DNA from: Polytrichum commune
Taxonomy: Eukaryota > Streptophyta > Polytrichopsida > Polytrichales > Polytrichaceae
Direction: 5' to 3'
NCBI GenBank assembly: GCA_950295325.1
Contig: OX485806.1
Span: forward strand, 46,991,169 to 47,055,168
DNA: 64,000 nucleotides
The notes under the pieces were generated by a model. It ran no database searches, was not told where the DNA came from, and saw nothing but the letters and a program-made list of their open reading frames with translations. Made by a program: the position numbers and the translations under genes. Of this stretch, positions 11,241-23,600 are shown piece by piece; within the stretch, counting starts at the first letter, position 1, and the number at the start of each line of letters is the position of its first letter.

Positions 11241-13817
11241 TGCCGCGCACCTCTCCATGAGTGTCTAAAACACCATGGGCACAAGGGGGACCCCGGTGTG
11301 GCACTCAGAAATAGTGGCATCATTGATGAAAGGGCCCAAGTGATTTTAGTGTGGGTGAGGGTCCCGGGCGTTGGAAACGCCTCCCACCCACAGAGACGAG
11401 GGTAAGGCCATAGGATATGAATAGCTTATAGCATGCAAAGTATAGAATGCTCAAAAACACCTCAATCAAAGGTGTCATCTAAGAGATATGGCAACTTGAA
11501 TGGGACACTGTCCAAAACAACGCCTTAGTACAACAGTGGCTTGGAAGTGGCTCCCAAACTACCAAAGTTTAAACATGCATAAATTCCTTAATATTTGCTT
11601 GAATGTGGCAAGTGAAAAGTTCATCGGCATGTAAGTGAAGCGTAGATGACAATCAAATGGATGTTTATTAGCATCAAACATCAAACAAATAATTTATAGT
11701 GTTTGGAAGCTGTTGGGGGCTTCCAACCCTATCAGCTAAGGGAAAATGCCTACTTGGCCCCAACTTTTGATAGAGAGGAAAAAAATTTCTTGACGGTGGG
11801 GTATGAGCTCTGCCAAAAATCTTAGAGCCTTATGTGGGTGAGGTGTCAGCCACAAACCCCCACCCTTAAGCGTCGTAATCAAGGTGAGAGCCCATGGCTC
11901 ACATGTACACCTTTAGCCTCCTTAACTCCAATATCCAGCTCACAATGCTCCACAATGTAAAACATATAACACCCAGTTTATTATGATGGCCTAAGTTCAC
12001 AAGTGTTTATGAACACTTGATTCCCTTGTCCTGGTGCTCACAATCATCCTACAACTATTACATTCCCCTACTCAACTCATTTAACTAACTCCACCATTTT
12101 AAGAATGGCCTTAGGCTCCTCAAATTCAACTTGGTACCTCCTGATTTACTAATTCTACCAGCTGCTGCCCTAGCCTAATTTCTCCTCTTACCCTACTTGA
12201 TTAAGTAACCCAACTCAGCACCCTAGCTAGTAAACAATAAGTCTTCATCCCAACCGGCAGTCGATGCCAATTCCAGGAAGGATTTTGGCAGCTCTTCGGT
12301 CAGCTGGTCTTACAGAAGTGTGGCCAGAGCTCCGGCACTCGCAAGCTTGTCCAACCTAGAGCCTTTACTTGCCTTACAGCTGAGAAGGTAATGCCGCAGC
12401 ATTGGTTCTTCTCTGTACCCGAATTCAGCTAAGGAAGTCTGCATTTTGATTGCCCCTTCTGTAACCTCTTTCCAACACTTGTATGGTCCCCTTCCAATCC
12501 CTGAATTCGACTGCAACTGTGATCAGCAGACTTCCCGACATCTGGGAATTGTTTGTTGCCCAAGCCCTCCTCACTCAAGGTTTTGGCCATACCAAGCTTC
12601 CATCCAACCTTCCGAGCTCACAGGTAGCAGCCAATTGTATAGCCACTGTTCTCCCGGGCACAGATAGCCCCCTCCGCACTATGTACTGCTTCCAGATTGT
12701 CCACGACATTCTTCAACACCGAGGTAGGTGTGAATGGTTTGGCCATGAATTCTTAGGCATTCTCTTCCTCCTAGTTCACGCTGGTGGGAAGGTTCGAGGT
12801 GGGCCACCTTATCCTCCTACCTTTGATGCCCTCATGTCGCCAATGCCTGCACTAACCCCTTGTTGCATCTCCAATGCCTCACACCTCCCTCAGTGCAGAT
12901 TCGGTTCAGTTGCTCCTCCGCTTGGCAAGCGGCACTTGGAAGCTTCAAGCCACTGTCGGCATTTTCTTCAGCGCCAAATCTCTACTGCCATTCCCCAATG
13001 GGGCCCCCTGCAATCCATGAATTTGGTTTTCTACCTAGCCGCGCCTGATCTCCATTCCGCATCCCCTGTTCTCTCCTCCCGCAACCTCTGTTTTCTGCTT
13101 CCCCGCCGCACTGTTCCCTGGCAACCGTTCCTTCCCTTCTACCGGAATTATCTAGGTTGCTAACCCTGCTATCCTAAAACGGACAGCAACAAGTCCCAAT
13201 ACCAACTAACATAAACCCAGCCACCTAATGTTTAATACCCAAGTCCCCCCACACTTACACTAATGCCCCTACTAACTACTTCCTCTCCTCCAACCACCAA
13301 ATGCCATCATGCTAGGCTAAAGTTTAAAACCGCAATTCAAATCAACTTTCAGTCTTTTTATGTTTTAGAATAATAAATGAAAATTCCAATGCCAAGTGTT
13401 AATCCTCCTAGGCCTAAGGATACATGTGGGCATCGAATTTAGGCTCACATGAGGCGGTGTGGCCAACCAAACTCACCCGAGGCCCAACAGCACGAACTCC
13501 ATGGACATTGGCCCAACATGGGGGCATAGTTGCTTAGTATGATTCAGGTTGTTGTAATGTTATTCCGGCAACGCGATGATCAACTAAAGATTGGACATGT
13601 ATGGATGGAAATCCACATCTAAGCATTGGTTACTGATTAAAAGGAGAATTTTGAATGTAAGAGTAAGAGGGTTGATCCCCTTCATATGGGCTAAGAGGTC
13701 GGCGGTATAGGGAGCTAACCATTCACATGGCAAAATGTGAAAAATTAGCATTTGTGATCCTTGCTAAAATTGGAAAATGACCAAGATTGTTAAGGGGTTC
13801 TAGCAAGGGTTGCGACA
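11241..13817 (-). mobile_element. Solo LTR, family B, copy 2, with a nested solo LTR
   Basis: On the + strand it begins TGCCGCGCACC and ends GGTTGCGACA, bounded by a perfect 5-bp duplication CATAT (11236-11240 and 13818-13822). Without the nested 1.6-kb insert it is about 970 bp and matches copy 1 (6301-7283) in inverted orientation. It interrupts the Copia integrase gene, whose reading resumes right after the second CATAT. No internal genes remain, as expected after LTR-LTR recombination. Confidence 0.88.
11844..13449 (-). mobile_element. Solo LTR related to the left Gypsy LTR, nested in the family-B LTR
   Basis: This 1606-bp segment begins TGTCAGCC and ends AGGCTCACA on the + strand. It is flanked by a perfect 5-bp duplication TGAGG (11839-11843 and 13450-13454). 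Copy 1 of family B carries the uninterrupted target (GGTGAGGTGGTGTGG on its reverse strand), which confirms the insertion point. Its reverse complement starts TGTGAGCC and ends with the CGCTTAAGGGTGGGGGTTT run, like the Gypsy LTR 4632-6249, but the middle differs and is GC-richer (12240-13200), so it is another subfamily. The 226-codon ORF at 12483-13163 runs antisense through this GC-rich stretch and has no recognisable domain. Confidence 0.88.
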
Positions 13818-14415
13818 CATATGTGTGTTTGAAAGCATTGCTCATGTAATGATTTTGGACAAAAAATAAAGAAAATTCAGTGCAAAAAAAATCAAATATG
13901 TGTTTCTCAACTATTACAAAGGTGTTAAGATGTAGAGGTTGTTGTGTTTATGGAAGAAAGTGGGAGCATTAGAAACATTTTGGAAATGCGTCCAAATGGG
14001 AGAAATGAAGGCCCTACGGTGCTGGTGGTGGAAGAATCTTCCAAATTGCCATATTTTTATGGTGGTGAACAGTTTGTGGATGACATCGAGGAAATGAAAG
14101 GTAATGGCATTGAAATTGAAGATGCATGTGAAAAACTAGCAAACAACATCATTATTGTTGAAGAATTTGGCAAAGAACAACAATTTCCCATGAGGAAGTG
14201 GTAACCACTTGAAGAATGGTAGAAGAACCATGTTTTGTCTCAAAGTGGTGAGGAATGGGCCAATGTGGCAAGGTGAGAAGTTGTTTTGAGTTGGAACGAA
14301 GCAATTAGATCTTATATTTAGATACTTATGGGAAACGATAAAATCTCATTCTATAAGGTTGGAAACCTAAGAAACTCAATAGTATTACAAGTCTTTGATC
14401 ACTCACAATTTGGGA

Positions 14416-14762
14416 GCGTTGAAAGTGGAGCAATAGATTGCTCATAGTTATAGAATTATAATATTAGAAGAAATAAGGTTGTAATAAGCCTACAAAGTTG
14501 GTTCATAGTGGAAAAATAGCTATTCCTTATTGGTTGTATGAACCAAATTCAAAACGAGCAATAAAGGGCAAGGCAAAGGGTGGAAGAAATTATTTCACTC
14601 CAAACATTGTTCCTATGTTTTTGTGTATGTGTATATGCTTGTGCAATATCATTTCTAGTCCTATTGAATTCCAATAATTTGTTGGTTCTTTTATACCAAT
14701 ATAAGCCAATGTCCATGTTTGATTGATGGTCCATCAAGACAATTGGATTGCTTCACCCAACA
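14416..14762 (+). repeat. Copia 3' LTR
   Basis: It starts near GCGTTGAAAGTGGAGCAATAG and is directly repeated relative to 7666-7926. It continues past the end of that similarity to CACCCAACA, which mirrors the TGTTG start of the 5' copy; the terminal TG here appears mutated to CG. The A/T-rich host-like sequence resumes afterwards. Confidence 0.65.
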
Positions 14763-17700
14763 ATTACCACATTTTATATGTCTTTTACAAACCCTCCCCA
14801 AAAAAACCAAACTTTAATGGGAGATAAATTTTTTGGTCTACCACATTTTGAGAATTCTAGCTTCATGTTTATTTTTGTATTCATTTTCTTTGCCTACATT
14901 TTTTGGTTCTAATTGCAATCAAATGCAAAGTATCTTAAACAAATAAAATTACCTTATCCATTTTATTCCACTTGTTAATTAGTCTTTAACATGCATGCTT
15001 GAATAATGCAATGGCTTAATTTGGAGGCAAGACAAACATTATCCTTTTTATTCAAAAACAAAAATTTAATTGATAGAACAATTTATTTACAAACACATGT
15101 GTTAAGACATTAAACTGCTAATGTGATGACCATCTAAAAGGAGGTAGAGGCGATCTAAAATACATGAAATGATTGAGGAAAATAAATTTTTTTAGCACCT
15201 TTCCAATTTCAACAAATGTTTTAATGGACTCTGTTACAAAACCTAACTTCCAAATCACCTAATGCATGAAATCACTACTTGGATTAAGCATCCGCATCCC
15301 CTTCAATTAGCCTCCACAAAGAAACATGCTCCAATTTTTTACAACCCTAAGCAAAAAGTGGTTTTGTTCTCAACTCAACAACCTCTTCCAAAACCTTAAC
15401 ATCGCCTTTTCTATACATGCATGGATGAAATGAGGAAATGAAGAACATTCTATTTTCATCCAATATTAAAAAAAAATCTTATAGAGTATAGTGACACTGC
15501 CATCAAAGTATACATGTTGTATATGTTGTGGAGGTCTTACATATATGTACATAACTATGAGCTACAATTTGTGTAATATATGTATACATAATATGGAAAA
15601 ATTCAAAATAATACCCCTTTTGTGCACACACATGCACTCATATGTGTTATGAAAGCTACACCCCCATGAACACATCCCGCCAAATATAAATGCTCATTGC
15701 AACCTTTGAAGAGGTTCAACTGTCCCAACAATACTCAAATGTACCATTCAATGACTGTAAAAAAAAATTGGCTCCATTGACCACTTATGCCTCCTCACCT
15801 TCATGGAAGATTTATGATACCCTTCTCGTGCAGCAATATTATAGGCAACATTTATACCATATTTTTTGCAAAAACCTAATTTGTCCTCATCTTCTTAAGG
15901 ACCAACCAAGTGGAATCACTTAGCCCCCACCGATTCAAAGACCTTTACTCCTATGGCATGAACATGACAACTAAAACTACCATGCATTAAACATCCAACG
16001 CACACACTGACTCCATTGCCTCTCTTGGCAACTGGAATAACACTGAGTCACCCAATTTCCCACCATTATATGCCAAAATTACACATTGTTAACACCATAA
16101 TCCACTTGGGTGCCAAATATTTTTTTTTCTCCACACTAAGCTCAATATTCACCATTAAAATATTGGACCAAGGTTTCATACAACTAGTCAAAAAACAAAA
16201 AAAAAATCTTCCAACTTCAACAGATTGTTTTGTAGCAAATGCCCACTCATTTCTACCCAAATACACCTGCAACTCATTTCCAAATCCATTAAAATGCTAA
16301 CACATTCCATTTATTGAGCATGATCTATACCATATATCTAGAATCCAAATAAACCCAATATTTGAATTGTTGAAGGCATTGCAAAAGAGATAAACCTAAG
16401 TATTTGGATGTAGATGGAATTGTATAAGAAAATTGCTTGTAGAAACCAATGTTTACTAATTACCGTAATTCAAATATTGTTACCCAAATCAATGTAATGG
16501 GCAAAAGTTTTTTGCATTATTAATGCAACTATAAAATATAGTTGCATGCATATGATTTGCCAAATCCTAGCTAGTGTAAGTCACGACACAATCATATCCA
16601 ACCCAATCAAACACATGGTAAATTATAATGCAAAGACCTCCTTCGACGTGTTGGTGTGAATGTCACAACTATAACCTTAGAAACTAACATTCACATACAA
16701 TAGAGGACACTATGGGCTAGAATGAGATATTGCTTCCTTCATTTTCATTGAGAATGGTTTAAATCAAATTTAACAAGACATGGTCTAACAAAGTATGAAA
16801 AAACACGGACACATATAGAATCCAAACAAATTATGCACTCAAACAAGATTTTTGAGCAACTATCCAAATTGATTTTTTGTCTTCAAAAGCTAGGTTCAAG
16901 GTGGACATGAACCTACAACAACATGAGTTATTGGTTCATCGCACAACATAGCCAATTTGAATATGACTATGACAAAATTAACTGAATCTGAATATGTTTT
17001 TTTTGAATGCCACTAGATGATGACCACTATGTTGGCACACATAACATATAGAACGGTCCATGTCTATTTTCAACGAGAATGCAATATAAAAGATTTTTAG
17101 ATGTTCATGCATAAATGTCAAGCACATTTTCTCTAGCTTTTGTCAACACCTTGCTTAAGTTTTACATGGCTCCAAGATTTTTTTCATGTCCACATTTTAT
17201 AGTACATTTCTCTGAATATAACCACACCCTCCACAAAACTTGGGTTAAACAATATATCCATACCCTCCACCTCTACCTCAGACAACTGAAATGTTTTGTT
17301 GAATTGAAAACATTGTTGTTACATAGAAAAACATACCATTAAACCCACTCAAGTAAAACCAAACAGATCTGCTTCTATGCAATATTGAATTATTGTAAGG
17401 GTAGTATCCACATGCAAACATAAAAGCAACTCATTGATACCAATCTTTGGAAAATTTGAACCCATATGATTTGACATCATTGTTAACCGTCAAGTGGAGA
17501 AAGTTGGAGATGGTTTCACCTCTCAAAAGTTGGCCAAGCAATCAAAACAAATGACAAATAGAAACTCAAACCAACTCCAAAGTCAAGTAACCTGATGTTG
17601 AGGTAAATTCCCATAATTTTTTGCTCAACTTTCATGTTCACTATAGTTTATTTGATGAAGATTCTTTGCTATTCCCAACATCTAGGCCACCTAATCCCAT

Positions 17701-20164
17701 CCTATTTCCAAGTTTGACAATAATTCGCTATGGAGTCTTGGGGGGAGCACATCAATTTGAGGTTCGCCCCCTTATTGATTCATGTGTGGAAACTTTGGTG
17801 TATTGTAGGGTGTGGGTGGTTGGGGTGTCAACCAACTCCTTTTCCAACTTTTTATGGGCATAGCAATTAGCCATATGCTTTTATCAATAGGTTTTGGGCC
17901 TTCAATGAACCCCCCAACGTTATATGGGCATATTAGTAGTGATATGCTTGTAAGATTGGGCCTAGAGTCATGACTGAAAATTCTCTAAGAAAAATCTAAA
18001 CTAAGAAAGTTGAATGGATCCCATGTAAAATAAAAGCCAAAAATGAAGGAACCAAATTTCACATTTCAAGCTATATGTAACATGGTCAAATAGATCATCT
18101 GCATGGTGATTATTTGGACTAGATTATTTTTGACCCTATGGGCAATGTTGCTAGTCGATTGGATGTTATGAATGAAATATAAGAATAAGCTATATGACAC
18201 GTTTGATAGTTGTTTCCTTCTATAAAATTTGTATGTTTTATGAATGGCACCTCACCATGTAATAGTGGGCAAAACAATTTGGACATCAAAAGTCAACGAT
18301 ATATCTCCACGTATTCCTTACACTAGACTAAGTCCTTCCCATTGATGTTACAAAATTGTGGCTTTGTGTCAACAGACTTTGTCATCACACCACCTTTCAA
18401 CTAAGAATGACCATTCGAAGGTAAATCATTCTAATGATCATCTATAGTTGTTCAGAACATTGATTACGTCCATAGTTTTAAATTCACAAATGATGAAATC
18501 AACCATGTTTGTACTGCATTAACAATTGCAAAATTCCAATGACCTTGATTTGTAGGATAAAATGTGTGCATTCAACCATTTAGTTCCTAAAACCCTCCAA
18601 GCTCAATTGAAGGACCTCCATGAAACACCCCAACCTAATCCAATGTTAGTCTTTCAAACAATGCAAAACATCTAGTTCCTTTAGCATCCAACCATTATGG
18701 AGCTATTTGCCACAATAACGACATATGTAGAATGGATCCCTCTGTTACTACAATCACCACCGTTGACACAATATCTATCATTACCCTCATTTCCTAAAGA
18801 TGCCACATAAATTAGAAACAACACACTAGCTTCATATGGACAAGGGCATTAACTATCAAATCATTCAATTGACATTCATCCTTGGATGCAAATTTGAGAC
18901 TTTATACATATGGCATGGAGGCAGTGTTTGAACAAGAATAACCATTCCATCTATGCTCTCCTAACATTGGTTTTAGTTGGTAATGACCTAATTTTGTCAC
19001 AGTTGTCAATCACATGGGAACCTCGGCCCATTCAAAAATTCATACAAGATCAAACAACAAGAAAAAAATATAAATTCAAGATTTAAGAAAACATAGTACA
19101 TAGCTTCATCCGAATTTGGATTGAAAATTAACTCATCATCTTCATACATTTGAAAAATGTGATACATGCTTATCACTTCAACCATCCAATGCTCATTAAT
19201 AAACAACATCTTTGAATGAAGCGAGAGAATTTCATAGATTAAATAACACATACTAACCTAGGAACACCAAACATTCATGAGACCTTGTTATGATTTTACA
19301 ATCCTAGGATAAATAAACCATTTTTATAAAAAATAACTTACAATTTCTAAGTAAAATGAACATATTTTATAAACTTGAAAAAAAAATAGTCATTTTGTAA
19401 TACAAGTATAGGATCACAAACAATATCCTACATTACTATCATTTTCATGTAGATTTTTCAACAAACAAATTCAAAGAGTTCCCATCAACCGAATCAAGCT
19501 CAAAGACATTCTTTTCTACATTAAATGACATAGTCATTGTGTAAATTATGCTCTCTTCATCAATCCAAATAGAATATGAGTGGTCGTATTTGATTTTAAA
19601 GTGTCCATGGACTTTTCTAAAATAATTAAGATAGACCATAAAACCAAATCTAGCAATACTTGTTTTTTTACCTTTGTTCACCTCTTGATTAAGAAGGTCA
19701 ATAGGATGTTTGCAACTTCCCCACCTTATACCTACCTTTCGTCTTATGTTTTGAACTTATCCTATACACCACGTGCCTTGGTCAACTTTATTGAGGACAC
19801 ATGTAGGTTGCAAAATTTTGGAAGGTCTTCCCATAATCCTCCTAAGAGCTAATTTAATAGTAGATGAAGAAGTCGTCGTATTTTTTTGTATCAAATACAC
19901 TTCTCAATTTATCCCAAGACCCAAAAACATTCATTCCGCAAAAGATGAAGCATTGATGTAATTATCAACATTATTAAAATAATTATAATTTCTCACTTTA
20001 GTTAGTCTATCCTTAGACAAAATAACTACTAACATTCAACTGGGATATTATAGTGCATTTATAAATATTATGACCATCATATTCAAAAAAAACATTACTT
20101 TATTTGTGAGAAGTGTAATGCTGACTTAAAACTCCTCCAAGTTCAACATCTCTAACATTGCATC
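14763..20164. other. AT-rich intergenic DNA without recognisable genes
   Basis: Both strands carry only short ORFs rich in F, I, N and K with no family motif. Weak protein-like text on the minus strand at 15.7-16.3 kb and 19.0-19.7 kb could not be matched to any family. Poly-A/T runs are common (15466, 16120, 16200). It is probably very old repeat material. Confidence 0.4.
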
Positions 20165-20566
20165 TCATGTCTCAGATTCTACAACAAGAAAATTTGGGGC
20201 CCCATATTCAACAATGTCTACTTCTCCTTCAACACAAGGGTTGAAATTATTGTTCAAGCTACGATAATCTAGAGCATTTGCTTCAAGATTAATACGAAGA
20301 ACATCAACATCACCATCTTCCCCCCCCCTCGTTGGTGATTTGGCAAGAACATATGCAAAATTATGCGGGTCTGCTATTTCCACTAACAAAGGTGTTATAA
20401 ACCATACATTGTTTGCACAATGGACTAAAGGTGACATGTTCAAAACCCTAAGCATAGATTGGGTTTTTTTAAAACCTTGTAAGGCAACTATGACATCATC
20501 ATCAATGATAATTAACGTGTAATATGATAGATTGCAAGCAAGTTCTTCCTCAACTAGTTTGCCCAA
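20165..20566 (-). CDS. Unrecognised 133-codon ORF, possibly an exon or relic
   Basis: An ATG-initiated minus-strand ORF of 133 codons has a balanced amino-acid composition unlike the surrounding A/T-biased frames. It is acidic at the C-terminus (runs such as G-E-D-G-D-V-D and V-E-G-E-V-D-I-V-E). I see no signal peptide, membrane segment or known motif. Two other minus-strand ORFs downstream (19445-19681 and 19006-19251) have similar composition and could be further exons, but no joined gene model can be defended. It may be a decayed gene or chance. Confidence 0.2.
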   Translation of the reverse strand: MGKLVEEELACNLSYYTLIIIDDDVIVALQGFKKTQSMLRVLNMSPLVHCANNVWFITPLLVEIADPHNFAYVLAKSPTRGGEDGDVDVLRINLEANALDYRSLNNNFNPCVEGEVDIVEYGAPNFLVVESET

Positions 20567-20571
20567 TACTG

Positions 20572-20640
20572 CACTACTAATATCTCAATCAATGGAGAAT
20601 AAAACTTCGACCAACAAAGAGACCATCTAGTGATATGACC
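20572..20640 (+). repeat. Dispersed ~70-bp direct repeat, copy 1
   Basis: TATCTCAATCAATG, then GACCAACAAAGAGAC, then TGATATGACC occur in this order and spacing, and again at 21105-21172 in the same orientation. Function is unknown. Confidence 0.55.
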
Positions 20641-23600
20641 ATGTTATAGAGTCATTGGTTCAAGTAAAACTCAATCCCTTTAAATTTATGGCTAATTCAT
20701 CCCAACTTGAAACCCACTAGAGTAAATCACATCCGAAGCTCACCATGGGAGGAACAAGCTTGACAAATCAATGGCACCAGATGAACATCATAAGACATGT
20801 TGTTTTTGCAACACTAAACTTTGGATTCACTTTCATGACAAGCTGAAACAACCTCAAACTTACAATAGCAACACATTTCCCAATCCATCAAAATTCATGC
20901 TAAAAATCCTCAAACACACAACCAGACATAAAATAATCAAGGAAAAAAACAATAAAACTTCTAAAAGCTCTTCAAAACTACACAAACTTTCACTCCTCAT
21001 CTTAAAAACATTTAGAATTCACAAAATAAGAGAGAAGGACTTGGACAAAAATGATAAGCAAGTGGAAAATGGTAAGCAACCAACTTCTAGGTGTAGGTTC
21101 TTTCACTACCAGTATCTCAATCAATGCAGAACATATTTTTGACCAACAAAGAGACTAGTCAATGATATGACCTATTAACGCGGCTTTTGCTACTTGTGTG
21201 TGCGTTGGATCGTCAATCCGGTGCTTGAAGAGGGTGTCAAAAATCAATAGCATGTCATTGAAAAATGGGCAATGGAAGGGAAAAATCAAGGAGTTGGAGT
21301 TTGAAATTGACTCTTACCGCATGAGAGTGGAGCAAACTAAATTTTTGGTGTTTGTCAAACACCATGTGTGAATGCTATGGAGTAAAGAAGATAACTCCAA
21401 AAAATGTGTCCTACCTACCGCCTTTGCACCATGCTTCATCGCTTCATGCTTCATCAACACTAAACCTCCTACCCAAACGCTTCACTGCCTTTGTGCTATT
21501 GTGCTTGCCCAAACCTTAAACATGATGTGAGCTCAAAATTTACATTCACATGCTAATTAGATCCTAAAATTATGTTATTGGAAATTGGAGGCAAGTAAAG
21601 GAAATGATAATCACTAAATTTAAAAAAAAACAAAAAAAATAACCAAAAGCTAAGAAAATCTACAATGGGATAGGCCAAGGTGAAAGATGGAGTTTAAAAA
21701 CAATGAAGGACAAAGTGAAAGGGTCAAACCCGGTTTTTTTCCGAATGGCCCTCAAGATGTTGGGCAGAGCAACAAAAATGGGAGGAGCTCGGAGGGATCA
21801 TGAGGTGTGAAAGGAAACAATCTCATTAGAAGAAAAAACGGGGGGGGGGGGGGAGGAGGAAGAGTGAGACAGGGCGTGCGGAAACCCTGCCGCGACGGGA
21901 AGTGGCAGAAGTTACACTGTTGTTGTAGCAAAGGATAGGGGAATGGGAATGTAGTTTCCGCAAGAGAAGAAGCTGGAGATAGGGGGTGGAAGCTCTGCTC
22001 CGTGGAAATTTTTTAGCTTGCTTGTTGTCATGTTGTGAGAGATTGAAGGAACGGATATGGCTGATGGAATGTTTCGGGTGGACGAAAAAACATAGTGGTG
22101 ACACTCTAAAGATCTTCCATGCAATGAGACCTAGACGTTGTGTGCATGGAGGAGAGAGTCGAAACCACATGGAGAGTAAGCAATGTCGAAAAGCGTGCAA
22201 CTAGGAGAGTTGAAATGGAGTGAGGTTGCAACCACAACTATTGGGGGTTTGCTCGATTGTCATCTTGATGCACGGGTGGTGGACAATGCCTAGACCGTCC
22301 GTGCGGCATCTCTGTGGATGCTCGGAAGATTGAAAATAAAGGTAGCATGTTGCTTAGTCTTTCCCCCCAAGAGGCTTAATCATGTCACACGTGTCCGTCA
22401 TGTTCCTATTGAGCTAAGTTGCATTCCTATCTGGGACTCTTTGCTTGACATATTGTGAGGAGAAAGGTCAGTCGAGGTCCAACATTGAGGTGAGTTGAAT
22501 GGCGTGGTTGTCATTGCAGAGGCGAGTTGCACTCACCACATATCAAAGATGTGAGAATCAACAAGAGGGGAAAATGCATTCCCACAAGGCTGGGCAATCC
22601 CATCCCTAAGGAGATTGTTGAGTAGAGCTTGTTGGGTACCTTGTTTTGTTGCCTCTTGCATACTAACGACAATCTAACAGTAGTGAGGAAGGGGTAGGTA
22701 AGTTCTCTGAAGTTGGACTGAGTTGTGTTAGTAGTTCTTTACTTGAGAAAATGCCACTCTCTATGCGGCTCATTGCACAGTGAGATTGTTCTAACTTCTC
22801 ATGAGCCCCTCAAGTCCCATGAATGAGTCTGCGCAAGGAGGGCCACAAAGAGAGAGCCCCTTCTTCCGCTCCGAGTAAGGAGATGAGATCCAATTTTAGG
22901 GAGGGATGAGAACTTTCACTAAATAACATACCTATATTATTTACCTAGCTTAAACTTGCATTGCTCACTATTTGGTTATGTGCGGGAAGGGGACAATTCA
23001 GAACTTGCCTCATCAGCATCAATTTGAATGACATGTTGTGAGTGATGGTCATTGGATATTTGGTTTCGCGTGGAAGTTTAGAGGTGCTCCAGATAACAAC
23101 AATCTACACTAGCATGAGGAATAAGTTGCAGTATAATCTGAAGAAAAACATTTTTGCATCGTCATGAGGTCAAGGTTTATAACAGGGCCATAGTAAGATC
23201 TGAATGTCGTGAGCATGGACAATGTGAATGCTCTGTGGATTTAAGCTTGGAAAAGCGACTCATTCACTTATCCAGTTTTTAACTCAAGCATTAGCAATTA
23301 ATATTGACAACAGAATCCTTAATGAATTATTGATTGACATTTTTTGATGTACTCATGTGAACCCTTAGAGAGGTCCACCACTCTGCATAATCACTTTTAG
23401 TTAAGATGCTAACATTAAAATTTAAAATTAATAGGAAATTTAGGGAAAATAAGTTTATTTAGCATTTAGCCTAGAAGAAGGAAGGTAAATTACCAAGGAT
23501 TTCGGGCCTTCAACCGGAAAAGACAAAAATCTATTGAATGGTAATGTTGGCCAAAATGAAAAATAAGTAGTGCTTAAAAATAGCGAAATAGAAAAAACAT

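Larger units (their letters stand above)
10440..14290 (+). pseudogene. Copia integrase remnant, split by nested solo LTRs
   Basis: The first part (10440-11235) covers the pre-integrase zinc region and the catalytic core in pieces: S-G-P-M-K near 10785, F-V-E-T-Q near 10925, W-T-E-A-V-T-N-V-V-Y near 11130, C-P-T-K-A and finally K-P-C-N-A-H. The insert follows. After the second CATAT at 13818 the same reading resumes with C-V-F-E-S-I-A-H-V-M, then I-K-Y-V-F-L-N-Y, F-M-E-E-S-G-S and L-E-M-R-P. This is the usual Copia order, so 11241-13817 is a clean insertion. Several stops (for example near 10850 and 11160) confirm decay. Confidence 0.8.
7666..14762 (+). mobile_element. Decayed Ty1/Copia element hosting nested solo LTRs
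   Basis: The order is LTR (7666-~7926), leader with degenerate tandem repeats, gag (9424-10010), protease (~10174-10431), integrase (~10440-11235), nested insert, rest of integrase (13823-~14290), LTR (14416-14762). Reverse transcriptase and RNase H are missing: the integrase C-terminal/linker text (W-W-K-N-H near 14210, E-E-W-A-N-V-A near 14250) runs into the 3' LTR within about 150 bp, so there is an internal deletion. Many stops and frameshifts make it an old pseudo-element. No convincing target duplication is visible at its outer ends. Confidence 0.8.

Noticed and set aside
12483-13163. 226-codon + strand ORF in a GC-rich stretch
   Set aside because: It lies wholly inside the nested solo LTR, antisense to it, and has no domain; an open frame is expected by chance at this base composition.
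21826-22200. 124-codon minus-strand ORF reading through the 14-G run
   Set aside because: Proline and leucine run is a by-product of the homopolymer; no motif.
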